The notes: generated from the letters alone by a model not told the origin. Positions 29,366 to 42,748 are shown, counted from the stretch's first letter. The stretch is DNA of 64,000 nucleotides from Lepturacanthus savala (GCA_030544235.1 CM060466.1:2434092-2498091), one strand, 5' to 3'. Numbers and translations: made by a program.

Positions 29366-30629
29366 AAAGTCAAAGAATCTTCAATTAGCTGCAATTGTGA
29401 GACTCTTCAAAGCTGCTGTGACCGCCCTCCGCCACCAGGGGGAGGCAGAGAGAAAAGAATGTGCATGGAGGGGAGTGGTTGTGAGAGGAAAACATGGTTC
29501 CTGCTCGGAGAAGAAGAGACGAGAGGGGACAGTTTGATTTCTGACCACAAGCCCCGAGGAAAGCACCGCTGTCTTCCATCAGACACGACCACGCTGTTTC
29601 TGTGGCTGTTTCCCAGCTCTTGATTTTACTCCCTGTGCAGGATAATCAATGTTCCCCCACACCCGCTGCCATCCAACCCCCCCTCCTCCTCTTTATCTGG
29701 TGGTGATTATTGACTGGATCTGAAGGATTTTTTTTTTTAAGACTTCCACTGAATCAATTTCCTCTCCTGGAAGCCGTTTTTGGCTCCATCAGGGTCCAAA
29801 AACCCCAAACCCTCCCCTCCTGTTGCTGGGAAACCACTCCAGTGATTTGTGTGTTGTCAGAGTGCATTATAGACAGTGACACACACACACACACACACAC
29901 AGGGCGAGCGAGAGGGAGAAAGAGAGAGAAACCTTGGCTGCTGCAGAAAGGGGTAAGAAAGAGAGAGAAGGGTGGGGGTAAGAAAAGAAAAATGATTATA
30001 TGCATCCACTCTGGCTCTGGCTTTGTGTATGCTCTCTTTTCTCAAACACACACACACACACACACTGTGTTCTGCACTGTAGGCCCAGACGAACACGCTT
30101 TGATTCTCCTCGTCCTCGCTCGCTCTCCACTGGCATTTTAACTGGGGTTGAGTTTTTCAGCTTTTTTTTTGGGGGGGGGATTAAAGGAATGAAGAATGTG
30201 TTTGGCAGCCAAACAGTTGGGAAGAATATTTTATGTTTAATTCATAGATGTTGGAGTGTCAGAGCAGGAGGCTCCTTATTTACAGTTACCCTAAATCACC
30301 GGGCATATCTGTCTCTCCATTTATGTCCATATCTGTGTGAGATTTACAGGATGTGTGTGTGTGTGTGTGTGTGTGAACGCCTTCTTTCTACAGACAGAAA
30401 ACGCCTTTCGCTGCCAAATCGCTCCGTCCCTGATGTGAGAGTTAAACTGTCACATTAATTAAAAACAATTCGGCCATCTTGAGTTCTACTCAGTTCTTTT
30501 CTTATCAACTGGAAAAGGTAAAAAAAAACTATGATTTATTAGTTTATTTCGGATCCACATTTCCACAGTAACTAGTCTTCAAAAACACAATTATTCACTT
30601 AATCAGATAGTTTTACTCTCTTAAAAAGG
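29366..30629. other. Intergenic stretch with CA microsatellites
   Basis: Tracts: (CA)n 29881-29901, (CA)n 30045-30065, (TG)n 30352-30375. Purine-rich 29902-29990. Open frames across it are repeat translations (THTHTH/CVCVCV). Confidence 0.6.

Positions 30630-30690
<61 letters not shown>
30630..30690. repeat. (TA)n microsatellite, about 61 bp
   Basis: Pure alternating TA, likely length-variable. Confidence 0.95.
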
Positions 30691-30694
<4 letters not shown>

Positions 30695-31589
30695 CACGCA
30701 CAAATGGACTTAATAAGAAACTTTATTAACACTAAATGTACATTTTGAGACCTGATGAATGTAAATGCATGACTTTAAAACCATTAAAACAATCATTTGG
30801 TAATTTTCCTCAATCTAAAAATTAATTATTTAATTAATTTTTAAAATATCTGTTGATTTAAAAAGGGACAATTATAATTATGAGATATAATAAATGTCAA
30901 TAAATTGAAAATAAAACCAGGAACAAACAGAAAAGTGTTGAGCTGTGAATAGACAGACACTCCCTGTTCTGTAGAAACTGGGATGCTGTGGTGATTGATT
31001 CACTTCCATCATATAGGTGTCAACTTGTTTTTCAGGTATAAGCCACACCTTATTTATATTCAGAGGAAAAAAACAATATTTAATCCCCTGAATGTGACCT
31101 TCACCCCTGTGGTTTTTCAAGAGAAGCAGCTGTGGGATGTTTGATGACGTGGTGACTGCATCACAGCGATTCCTGCTCAGATTCCTCAGAATCCGACACT
31201 CCCAGCTGGTATGGGCTGGGATTTCGTTGGAAATGAGGAGCCTTTACTGTCACGGACATCAGTCTTTGCTGATTTCAGCTGTTTTGAGGGAGTTCATGTC
31301 AGGAGAAGTTTGTCAGAAGGAGCCGTGACTCGTGCAAACCAGCGAAATATGTCCGCTTCCACTGGAGTTTATCAGTTTTCCACCATGGCCTCTGTGCTTG
31401 TTGGATCAAGTGTCATTGGGTTTTTCAGCTCTTATTATGCTACGTGTCCTAAGTATTTAAGCCCAGCAAGACGTGTCTAAGTAGGATAATTACCTATTAG
31501 ACACGCAGCAGTGCAGGCTACACAATGTCATACATGCTGAAATGACTTTGAGCAGCTCAGCTTCTACGGATTCTTCTGTTTTTACACAA

Positions 31590-32115
31590 ATAACCTGTTA
31601 AAATCCCCCAAAACACCCGATACAGAATTAGAAAACCTCAGCTCCAACACTAAATAAAGTATTTTATCTCTAGTAAAACCCAATGTTATTGTTAAAGCAT
31701 CTATATATCATCAATATCCACATCATCAATACAATAAGAACATAGTTTAATATAATATCAGTAATAGAGACTATAGACTACTTTAAACATCTTACAGAAT
31801 ATATTCATGTTCTGGAATGATCCTCAGTGGGATCTATAGGATTTTATGGACATAATTGACCTTTGAACTCTTATCTTAATAGTCATTGAACTTTGCATTG
31901 CTGATAATTTAGCAATGCATGTTGATTTGGGTCAGTTTGGTCTTGGTTTAAGTTTTAAATGAACATTTTTAGATAATTTAGAACTAGATTTGCTCTGTAA
32001 CAGCATTAGTTTCTGTCATTTCTCTAATTACCTCACACCTGTACCTGTGGTTGCAGAGATAATACATATTTATTGTCATTTATAGCAGGAAAACTGGAAA
32101 ATAAGTGGGGTTTAA
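31590..32115 (+). repeat. Interspersed repeat family A, copy 6
   Basis: AACCTGTTAAAATCCCCCAA, TCATCAATATCCACATCATC, GGAATGATCCTCAGTGGGAT and TATAGCAGGAAAACTGG; nearly full length. Confidence 0.82.
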
Positions 32116-33030
32116 ATTCTCGATCTGGCCCAATTCTACTGTTTCCTGTCCCCGACTGTGTCTGAAATCACCTTTTTATATACTGTGCACTATATTTAAT
32201 ATCCACCATTTTATTTCAGTGCTGCTATTCCTCATAAATCACACAAAGGAATAAAAAAAAAATGTCCGTGACCTTCACGGCACTTTTATTGAATAATCCC
32301 ACAATGCAACTATTATGTAAATATATAAATATAATAATGGCTGTTGTAACACCACACCTGTCAGCGATGACACTAGATGCATTAATGTGCTCAGAATCTC
32401 CATTTACTCCTCGCTACAGAGTGATTTCAGAGCCACCGCCTGCCACCAGCAGGTAGAAAATGATGTAATACTGTGGATTTATGTAATTCGATGAACACTA
32501 AAGCTCCTTATTTCTCTTGTTGCAGTAAAACGGCTAAAACACACAGCGTTGGCAGCGTTTGTGCAGCGTATTTACACATCTAGAGCAGCTTCAGCCTTCA
32601 TTTGGAGTCATTTGGAGCGTTTCTGGCCACTTGGCAAACGCAAATCCCAAGATTCCGTTTCCTTTCAGCTCATGAGGGAAACGTCTCTGTCTTCACATGC
32701 TCGGGTTTCTCTGCTGTTTGCTTCTTGGCAGGTAGTTTACAGTATTATCAGCTTATTCAGCCGCCCGCTGCACAAACGCTGTTAATGAGCGAGGTTCCTG
32801 GGCTGGAAACCAAAACACGGCGGCTGAGAGAAGTTGAATCGTGTGGTTTTGGAAGTGCAACTCACCCACACATTACTCTCACATTACACACCGTCATCTG
32901 AGCTGTTGTCAATGTGGAAATGACGAATTAATCGATTAGCGCTGCTTTAAAAGTTTTGCTTGGAAACGGTTTCACTCGGCATCAGATAAAACTGGTCGGA
33001 GCCGTTTGCAAATATAGTCATTTAATTTAT
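32116..33030. other. Intergenic unique-looking stretch
   Basis: Balanced composition around 32540-32900. Overlapping open frames of 78 and 99 codons have no recognisable domain. No gene is called. Confidence 0.3.
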
Positions 33031-33031
33031 A

Positions 33032-34062
33032 CGCTGCAAAAAATTAACATCTTAAAAAGTTGTTTTTGGTCCAATAGTCCATTATTGAGCAGAATTATCT
33101 CATTCCATTGTAGATAAGAGGGTTTTTTTTTCGTAATCTGGGTCGACTTGGTCTTTCTTTTATAAAACAAGACTAACATTTTCTTTAAAAAAGATCAGAA
33201 TTCCTAAAAATAAGAAAAAAATACTTGAAATAAGCTTTGAAATGTGAAATTGCTTCGTCCAGTATAGATTAGAATTGTCTTATTACAATGGCAGATAATT
33301 AATCTTTTCCTGATTTGGGTCAATTTTCTTTAAAACAAAAAGATTAAACGTGAAATAAGCTTTAAAACTTAAAATTGTTTTAGTACAATTTGTCCAATAT
33401 TGAGTAGAATTATCTTATTCCACTGGCAGATAAAACAGAATTTTCCTGATTAATTTGGTCTTATTTAAAAAAAAGACATTTTCTTAAAAAATAAATTGAC
33501 TAAAATCAAGAATTGTTTTAGTATAATTTGTCCAATATTTAGTAGAATTATCTTATTCCACTGGCAGATAATTTATCTTATTACGACTTGTTGATTTGGG
33601 TCAATTTGGTCCTATTTTAAGAAAATTAGACTAATATTTTCTTAAGAAAAAAATGACTAAAATCCTCAAGAAAATTGTCAAAATAAGCTTTGAAACTTAA
33701 AACTTAGTTATCTTATTCCACTGGCAGATAATTTATCTTATTCAGAGGTTTTTATGGTCTTATTTTAAGAAAACCAGACTAAACATAAAAAAAAAACATT
33801 AAATATACATCATAAATCAAAATAGGCTAAAATAGCTTTGAAACTTAAAGATAACTGGCAGATAATATTGTTTATTTTAATTATTTTTCTTGATTTTAGT
33901 CAATTTATTTATTTATTTTTGTTAAAATAAGACCACACTGACCTAAAGGGAAAATAAATCTCCTAATAAGATAAATTATCTGCCATTGGAATAAGATAAT
34001 TCTACTAAATATTGTACTAAGTGACATTTTACCCAGTTAATGTCCGTTTATTCAGTGTAATC
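33032..34062. mobile_element. Expanded MITE with internal degenerate tandem copies
   Basis: The left edge CGCTGCAAAAAATT and right edge TTTATTCAGTGTAA recall the CACTGCAAAAA / TTTTTGCAGTG ends at 9.06 kb. Inside, AGAATTATCTTATTCCACTG, GGCAGATAA and CAATTTGGTC-type blocks recur about every 120-190 bp at least five times. One inverted unit lies at 33.95-34.03 kb. Confidence 0.65.
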
Positions 34063-34629
34063 TAGTGTCAGTCCCTTCTTAACGCTGCTGCTGTTATTCC
34101 TGGATATGGAATTTCAAGCTGAGGTAGAAAGCTGCCGACCCTGCGGTGACCCGGCGTGGTGTGAAAGACGTCACGTCCAGCCGGATGGGCCGTGGACCGC
34201 GGTGTGAGTCTCCTGGCAGCTCACAGAGAGTGAGGCTCCGTCCTCACCTGGTGTTAACATGGATCCTGATGATCCAGTTACACTCTGGGCTCCAGGAACT
34301 GGTGATAAGATCTCACTGTCCGGCTCTTTATGCAAATAGCTACATACGTTATTGCTGTTTGCCACCTGCTGAGCTTTTTATTACATTCACAGTAATGTGC
34401 TGTTATGTGGAGGGGCTGAGGATATTATATTTATATTCTAGCAATAGTTTGTGTTAATTTGTGGATGAAATTTATGGAAAACCATGTACAACATGTTGTA
34501 CCTTTAACCCTTTGATGCCTGGATAGATTTACATATTTTATATACAAATTATTTGATGCAAATTAGCAACAATAGACATTAATGGTAACCAATGGTAAAA
34601 TTGTTATTAAAGCCACAAAATAGTTTGCT

Positions 34630-36458
34630 ATTATTTACACTATAACTAAGTTACTATAACTACAAACTAACTACTATATTATAACTAACTATATGCTAAT
34701 ATACTATAACTATATACTAACTACTATACTATAACTAGTAACTATAACTATATACTCACTACTATACTATAGCTATATTCTACTATAATATAACTAGTAA
34801 CTATAACTATATACTAACTACTATAACTAGTAACTATAACTATATACTAACTACTATACTATAACTAGTAACTATAACTATATACTAACTACTATACTAT
34901 AACTAGTAACTATAACTATATACTAACTACTATATTATAACTAGTAACTATAACTATATACTAACTACTATACTATAACTATATACTAACTACTATATTA
35001 TAACTAGTAACTATAACTATATACTAACTACTATACTATAACTATATTCTACTATAATATAACTAGTAACTATAACTATATACTACTATAACTAGTAACT
35101 ATAACTATATACTAACTACTATAACTATATACTACTATACTATAACTAGTAACTATAACTATATACTAACTACTATAACTAGTAACTATAACTATATACT
35201 AACTACTATACTATAACTAGTAACTATAACTATATACTCACTACTATACTATAGCTATATTCTACTATAATATAACTAGTAACTATAACTATATACTAAC
35301 TACTATAACTAGTAACTATAACTATATACTAACTACTATACTATAACTAGTAACTATAACTATATACTAACTACTATACTATAACTAGTAACTATAACTA
35401 TATACTAACTACTATACTATAACTAGTAACTATAACTATATACTAACTACTATATTATAACTAGTAACTATAACTATATACTAACTACTATACTATAACT
35501 ACTATACTATAACTATATACTAACTACTATATTATAACTAGTAACTATAACTATATACTAACTACTATACTATAACTATATTCTACTATAATATAACTAG
35601 TAACTATAACTATATACTACTATACTATAACTAGTAACTATAACTATATACTAACTACTATAACTATATACTACTATACTATAACTAGTAACTATAACTA
35701 TATACTAACTACTATAACTAGTAACTATAACTATATACTAACTACTATACTATAACTAGTAACTATAACTATATACTAACTACTATATTATAACTAGTAA
35801 CTATAACTATATACTAACTACTATACTATAACTATATACTAACTACTATATTATAACTAGTAACTATAACTATATACTAACTACTATAACTATATACTAC
35901 TATACTATAACTATATTCTAATATAATATAACTAGTAACTATAACTATATACTAACTACTATAACTATATACTACTATACTATAACTATATTCTAATATA
36001 ATATAACTAGTAACTATAACTATATACTACTATACTATAACTAGTAACTATAACTATATACTAACTACTATAACTATATACTACTGTACTATAACTATAT
36101 TCTAATATAATATAACTAGTAACTATAACTATATACTAACTACTATAACTATATACTAACTACTATAACTATATACTACTATACTATAACTAGTAACTAT
36201 AACTATATACTAACTACTATAACTATATACTAACTACTATAACTATATACTACTATACTATAACTAGTAACTATAACTATATACTAACTACTATAACTAT
36301 ATACTACTATACTATAACTAGTAACTATAACTATATACTAACTACTATAACTATATACTACTATACTATAACTAGTAACTATAACTATATACTAACTACT
36401 ATAACTATATACTACTATACTATAACTAGTAACTATAACTATATACTAACTACTATAA
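34630..36458 (+). repeat. AT-rich tandem array with 33- and 38-bp units and a 482-bp higher-order duplication
   Basis: Units are built from ACTAGTAACTATAACTATAT and ACTAACTACTAT(ACTATA). A 38-bp form contains the extra ACTAT and a 33-bp form lacks it. Nearly all cytosines lie on the + strand; G occurs mainly in ACTAGT. The rare variant TACTCACTACT...TATAGCTATATTC occurs at 34753 and again at 35235, marking a 482-bp duplicated block. Confidence 0.95.
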
Positions 36459-37064
36459 AGGAACAACAATCTGAGATAAAGTCTTATATCAAAACCAGAA
36501 ATATGATAAAATGTCAAAAATGAATAAAAACAGAAATATGAAATACAGATAGAACATAGACACAAATGAGGTGAAAGACATAAAATGTAGATATTATCTT
36601 CATATTTCATTTTAGTACCAAAGTAATTCCATTCTAATGTATTTAGGTAGAAATCTCTTGAAAATTTTAAGTAAATTCTACTCAAAATAATTTTTCTGCT
36701 AGTACAAAAAATATTTCAAGTAGAATTAACTTTAATAATATATAACTAGAGTTAGACAAATGAATTTCAGGCAACAATTTGACTAAAACTAAGTCATATG
36801 AATAATAAAGTTAAGTTTTTAAGTTTTACTCTTCATTACAACCTTATCTTTCCTTTTAGGTGCCACACTTCATTAACGACTAAATTACTAATGTGTACTG
36901 TTTATTCTGTCTCAGTTTTTTGGCTCATGTAAAATGGATGGTAATCACCCATAACCTGATTATTGTATAAATTATTTAAATGTGGCCCATTTTTGAGGTT
37001 GAACTTAAAATCATCCAACATGCAGCACCATCTAATCAGGAAGACAATCTGGAATTTTTATTTT

Positions 37065-37420
37065 AGGATGGATCTGGTAATAATCACCAACTATTTTGAT
37101 AATCGATTTGAGTCATTTTTTTAATGAATTAGAGCTGCAACAATTATCTATTAATTAATAAATCAACAACTATTTTGAGAACAAATTAATCGATTTGAGT
37201 TGTTTTTCAAGAAAAAAAAATCCTAATTCTCTGGTTCCAGCTTCTCTTCTCTGATTATTTCCTGGTTTTTTTAGTCTCTATAATATATAATATTAGAGCA
37301 GCAAAATTAGTCAATAAATCATTTAGTTGCCAGCTATTTTTATAAGCGATTATTAATTTGAGGAAATGTCCAAACTGGTTCCAGCTTCTTAAATCTGATC
37401 ATTATCTGGTTTCTTTATTC

Positions 37421-37518
<98 letters not shown>

Positions 37519-37640
37519 TCTATAACAGTAAACAGAAGACCTTTGGGTTGAATTTTCAGCTTTGGGACCATTTTTTGGGACATTTTACACCATTTTCTGA
37601 ATGAAACTTTTAATAATCTAATTTCTAATTAATAGGCTAT
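37065..37640 (-). mobile_element. Two adjacent reverse copies of repeat B around an (AT)n tract
   Basis: Both read TTCTCTGGTTCCAGCTTCTC / CTGGTTCCAGCTTCTTAA and CTGGTTT.TTTAGTC in reverse orientation (37065-37290, 37300-37640). The second is split by the (AT)n at 37424-37516. Confidence 0.65.
37424..37516. repeat. (AT)n microsatellite, about 93 bp
   Basis: Pure alternating AT, inside a repeat B copy. Confidence 0.95.
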
Positions 37641-38640
37641 AGATTAATCAAGTATGAAAACACAACTACAATACTTTTGTTTAATATCAGAATGTGAAAA
37701 TCGACCTGTGTTGTATGTGAAGTGTAGCGTTGAAACGTTTAAAATACCACCTTTAAAACCACCTGGAGCTCGTGAATCAGACGTACGTGTGGAAATGAAA
37801 GAGACGGAGAACTGGCATCACTCCCTCAACACCACAAATCATTAACTACAAACATGTCTGCACACATTCCTGTTCACACACACACACACACAACGTAGAA
37901 TTCCATGATCCAAATCTTTCACAACTGCTCACTGTATAAAATATGTATCTTAACCCTTAAAAAGGCGGCGTGCACCAGGAGATCCGCACTCTTTAACGTC
38001 CTGTCAGAGCTGTGCTGGGAGGTTCCCACTAATCCAGTTGGCATTTATCTAAAGTCTTGTCTATTATTAGCATGTAGATAACCTGATTTAGTTCAGGCTA
38101 TCTTTTATTGTTTCGTCAAGCTGATCAGAAAACACCATGAGCGGCAGAGGTGGAGAACCTGCTTCCTTGGTGGAAAGTAATCATGTTTATTTTCAATGAA
38201 ATAACAATATAAATGGCTAAAATTCACCAGCAGCAGTCAAACAGTATAAGCCCAAATTTTTACTATTTATTTTCCTCTCCTGCCTGGAACATGGGGATGA
38301 TTTTACAGTAATATAATAGAACCGTCTGCTGTCGCCAAGCCGAGTTAAACTACTGTATCCTGCCTGTTCACAGAATACAGACGCACGTCCACATACTTTC
38401 TCTCCTTCTTTTCCTCCCCCTCCATTCTCGGGCTGACGGGCAGGCCGTGGGGCTGTGAGAGGAGCCATTGTGGCCCGAGGTCAGGGAGAGTCAGCGCCTC
38501 ACAAAGCCAGGGTCAGAGTCAGAGCGACCGCTGGCCACCGCCGTCCTACTCACTGAGGAGAAGAAGGATTCACAGAGAGGAGGAGGGGGCTCACACAGAG
38601 ATAAAGGCAGATTTAATCACTGAAGAGAACACTGGCTCGG
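37641..38640. other. Intergenic stretch
   Basis: Short (CA)n at 37874-37890; GC-richer at 38380-38560. An 83-codon minus frame (38217-38468) has no recognised domain. Nothing assigned. Confidence 0.35.
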
Positions 38641-38669
38641 AGGTTCATATTCCCTTTGTATTTATTCGC

Positions 38670-39070
38670 TTAAACCTCCTGATACAGCAGCAGCAGCATT
38701 GAGTTTTATTCCTCAGCTCCAACACTAAATAAAGCATTTTATGTAGTAAAATGTTACTGCTACAGCATCAATATATATCATCAATATCCACATCATCAAT
38801 ACAATAAGAAAATAGTTTGATATATTATCAGTAGTGAGCATTCCAATTATTATAATTATTCTAAATCCACATTTTTAACCTTGTACATATGTTCTTTAAC
38901 CTAAATTATGAATTCTATCAACCATGAACTTAAATAAACATCAAATATATTATCAATATAGAATTACATTATGAAATATTATCATCAAATACACATAATA
39001 ATGAGGCATAAAATAAGCATCTGGTCCCTAAAACATAAGACAAACTGTGACTGTTATATAATCAGCTATT
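38670..39070 (+). repeat. Interspersed repeat family A, copy 7 (truncated), plus extension
   Basis: CTCAGCTCCAACACTAAATA and TCATCAATATCCACATCATC, then at about 38840 it changes into the extension seen in reverse at 22.62-22.93 kb (TGACTGTTATATAATCAGC). Confidence 0.75.
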
Positions 39071-39074
39071 CCTC

Positions 39075-39765
39075 AACCTGTTAAACTCTGTATATAGCAT
39101 TAGAAAACCTCAGTTCCAACACTAAATAGTATTTAGTGTTGTAGTTTTAGTATTTTATCTGTAGTAAAACCCAATGTTACTGTTACAGCATCAATATATA
39201 TCATCAATATCCACGTCATCAATACAATAAGAACATAGTTTAATAGAATATCAGTAGTTGAGACTATTTACATATTTAATTTGTGTGATTATTTAATTGG
39301 CTCCTTTTTAAACATCTTAAAGAATATTATATTCATGTTCTGTAATGATCCTCAGTGGGATTTATAGGATTTTATGGTCAAAAATATTCTTTGATTTAGA
39401 TTTTTTTCAAGTGTTTTATGTTGATTTGGGTCAGTTCGGTCTTGGTGTAAGTTTTAAATGAAGTATTTTATTAGTCGTAGTATTATCTTCATGTTCTGTA
39501 ATGATCCTCAGTGGGATTTCTATGACTTTATGGACTAATTTATCTTATTAATCATTTAACTTTGCATTGAAGATCATTCAGATTCCTGTTTTGGATCAGT
39601 TTTGCTTTAATGTATTTTTATCTGTAGTAAAACACACGTTTTAGTCGCCTCATATGTTATAGATTTCTTTTGATACCAGGTTAAAATACAAAATCATTGT
39701 GGTTGTAGAGATATTCCATATTATCATTTATAGCAGGAAAACTGACATAAGCCTGGACCTTTAAT
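39075..39765 (+). repeat. Interspersed repeat family A, copy 8
   Basis: CCTGTTAAACTCTG, TCATCAATATCCACGTCATC, GTAATGATCCTCAGTGGGAT (twice, 39345 and 39498) and TATAGCAGGAAAACTGAC. The doubled Cs indicate an internal duplication. Confidence 0.8.
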
Positions 39766-40191
39766 GTCAAAAAAAGAGAAGCAACGCCTTATTTTTTATG
39801 TTTGCTAGAGCTGCAATGATTGGTCAATTAATGAATTAGTTTGATTTGACTAAAAATCCTGTTTCTATATCAAAAGAAGGTGGATTCGTTGCTGCTTCTA
39901 CTTCTGTGCTATAACCAGCAGGAAGTCAATAGTCTGACTGAAGCTTTCAGAAATGCAGCTGAAGGTCTTTTTTTAACACGATGGTCTCGTGTCTGAATAA
40001 GAGTCATTGTCAGCGGACTGACTGATCTACAGCACTACTTAATTGGATGTTAATTGAAGGCCATTAACATAAAGACCACAGTCAGCAGCACAAGGATACA
40101 CATGTACAGAGAAAGGCCCTGAACACACCTGAGTCATTGGCTGATTTAATCACATGTGGACAGCATGTGACCCTGTGTGATGCTGGGTGGT

Positions 40192-40194
<3 letters not shown>

Positions 40195-40227
<33 letters not shown>
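40195..40227 (+). repeat. (GT)n microsatellite
   Basis: 33 bases of uninterrupted GT. Confidence 0.95.
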
Positions 40228-40231
<4 letters not shown>

Positions 40232-40261
40232 TAATTAGATTTTGATCCTGATTTTGATTTG

Positions 40262-40350
40262 GGTGTCAAAGTCATATGTTGGATTCTTGGAACCCATAGT
40301 TTTCCCATATGAAGTAACTTTTCTGACCCTTTTTCCTCAACCTTTGCATA
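40262..40350 (+). repeat. Interspersed repeat pair member (with 60.55 kb)
   Basis: TTGGATTCTTGGAACCCATA, TTTCCCATATGAAGTAACTT and TTCTGACCCTTTTT recur with substitutions at 60550-60640. Confidence 0.55.
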
Positions 40351-42507
40351 TGTCTCTCTTTCAGAAATGATAAAGAGAATTGTCAAATGATTTCAGATGA
40401 TTTTTTTTTCCATAATCAAGCAGCCCTAGAGCCCTGTTTTCCAGTTTATATCACTATAATAAAAATAATTGTTTCTCTATTAAACATTTCTTATTTTTAA
40501 CAGTTAGACAGTAGCAGCACATGACTTTAATAAGGTTGGTGGAATTGTTGAATATTCCAAAAAGTCATTGTTAATTTATTCACACAAAAAAAGAAGCAAA
40601 CGCATGTTTCACCTCTTTAGTAGACATGAAAAATAAAGTAAAATACTAATATATCCGTCTACCTACGTATCATAGTTGATTTGTCATCATTATCATGTAG
40701 CATCATTGGTTCATATAAACAGGAAGTGGGACTTGAGTTTTTAAAACCATGTGACCAACAAAATATGATTCGTTGACAATAATCAATAATCAGGTGTTTT
40801 ATTTCTACCGCTCTCAAAAAGCACATGTATGTCTGATTGATTGGAAACTCCTGCGTCCAATAACCATAGGCGTTGGAGGAAAAATCGTGAGAGGGCATTT
40901 AAGATTCCCACAAATATTGTAGGTTTTTATATTTTTATAATGGGAAAGAATATAAGTCTAATGTATTTATGATCAGAAGTCAGTGATTTCTCATGAGGTG
41001 TCTCATTCGCTAATTGTAGCTCAAAAGGTCGTAAATCAGTGCTTAAACATAATGTTTAACCCATTTTTTTCTAATTATTCATCAATATAATTATATCCGT
41101 TGAGTCATTAACAAACATTCTTTTTATTCTATTTAATTTTGACATTGAATTTCAATGACTGACAACTATAGCTGCCTCTTGCATAAATTTACCCATAAAC
41201 AAAACACTATTTATCCCAGATGCAAAAATCCTTCTTTTGATTATTCTAGAGATTTTGACGTATAAATAGACATATACATGTCAGGCTTGAATATCATTAT
41301 AATTTAAATAAAATGTCTTCATGTTCTCAGGAGGATGGGGCAGGAAGTTGATGACGTCATATGATAGAAAACACTTGGAAAGTTTATTTTTTAGCTTATA
41401 ACCTTTGTCTAAGTTCTATTATGTCATTAAAATGTATGAGTAACATTTAGATTTGTTTTTATTTTGAGTAGAAAATAACATCTCTACTTGCCAGTGGGTT
41501 TAAATGTGTTAAATAACCTAATCAAAGAAGTAAAAACTAATTAAACATAACAGCATTTATTTGGAGTCCTTTTTTATATTAATAGAGGAGCTGCTCTAAT
41601 TTTCCTGTATTTTGGGTTGTAATTTATATCCAATTAATGACAGTAGTAAAGTCTTACCGTAGCTTGATTTATCGCTATATTGTGCAAATATAACACAAGT
41701 CAGATTTTTTTTTTTCCCCCTTTAATCCATGAAACCTGTCCTGTCTGAACGAAGCCAGGAGGAACATTCGCTCATGTCAAAACCACGTCTGAAAGACAAA
41801 AGGCTTCACTTTAGCCGACAGGTGAAACCAGCTATAAACCATCATCCCCCGTCTGTAAAAGCCCTGACGCTTCGATTGCAGCGATGGCTCTGATGCAGGG
41901 AGACATGTTTTCATTTCTTCAGTCTTTATATAAACACCAGACATAATGTCAATGTCGTGTCAGATAATCACACCTCGTAGTTTACTGTCCATCTCCGCTG
42001 AAGCGCTAATGTGTTGGTCTTAAGCTCTCTCCAGTCTATAAATGTAGCCTGGGCCGGAATAAGCACCATCTATTAGGTGACCCGCTGTCACCCGGCGAGA
42101 AGACGATCAATACGCTCTGATAATGATGTCATTTACTCACAGTGAAGCAGAGATAATGACGAGACTGGAGGTCTCCTGTTATTACCTCATTTCATGGGTT
42201 TTGTCTCAAACCGTCCCAAACTATCGACCGTGGCGTGATTCCACTTTGTTTCCTGGAGGAGACGGTTACAGAAGCAGCTGGACTTTAATCTGAAAGAAAC
42301 AGGAATTCAATCTGATTATTTATTGTTTTTTAATATTAAAAACGGCAAAACGAGGCTTATTAAGAACCAGGTTGTATGTGTTTATCAAAAAATGTTAATG
42401 GAAAATCTAATCTCATTGAGCAAAATGGAGATAATTGTACAGTAGATAGATTTTAAATGTATTGTGCATGAATGAAGAATGTTTTCTAGATGTAGTGGGA
42501 TTGTTAG
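40351..42507. other. Intergenic non-coding stretch
   Basis: No gene recognised. 41740-42260 is more GC-balanced and repeat-free than its surroundings, with AGTCTATAAATGTAGCC and CTGACGCTTCGATTGCAGCG-like segments; it may be regulatory. The rest is AT-rich. Confidence 0.3.
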
Positions 42508-42748
42508 GGCTACAGCTAATGATTATTTTGACGGTCGATTAATCTGAGTCAATTAATTGATTAGTTGTTTGGTTCATAAAACGGTGAAAAATGTTGATCA
42601 TCAGTTTACTATTATAGAAGACTAAAGAAGACAGAAAATAATGAGCCAGAAAATAAAAAAATGACTCAAACAGAGCCGTCATTTATCAAAGTAGTTGGCG
42701 ATTAATGTAATAGTTGGATACTAATCAATTAATCCACTAATCATACCA
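42508..42748 (+). mobile_element. Repeat B copy (hAT-like MITE)
   Basis: GGGCTACAGCTAATGATTAT at the left end, TTCATAAAACGGTG and TTTACTATTATAGAAGACTA inside, and TAGTTGGCGATTAATG near the right end. Confidence 0.65.

Noticed and set aside
32549..32901. Overlapping ORFs of 78 and 99 codons
   Set aside because: No domain, signal or splice evidence; lengths are within chance for this composition.
34630..36458. CRISPR-like array
   Set aside because: Repeats are continuous with no unique spacers, and the genome is eukaryotic.
37389..37583. 64-codon minus ORF with a long IY repeat
   Set aside because: Translation of the (AT)n tract.
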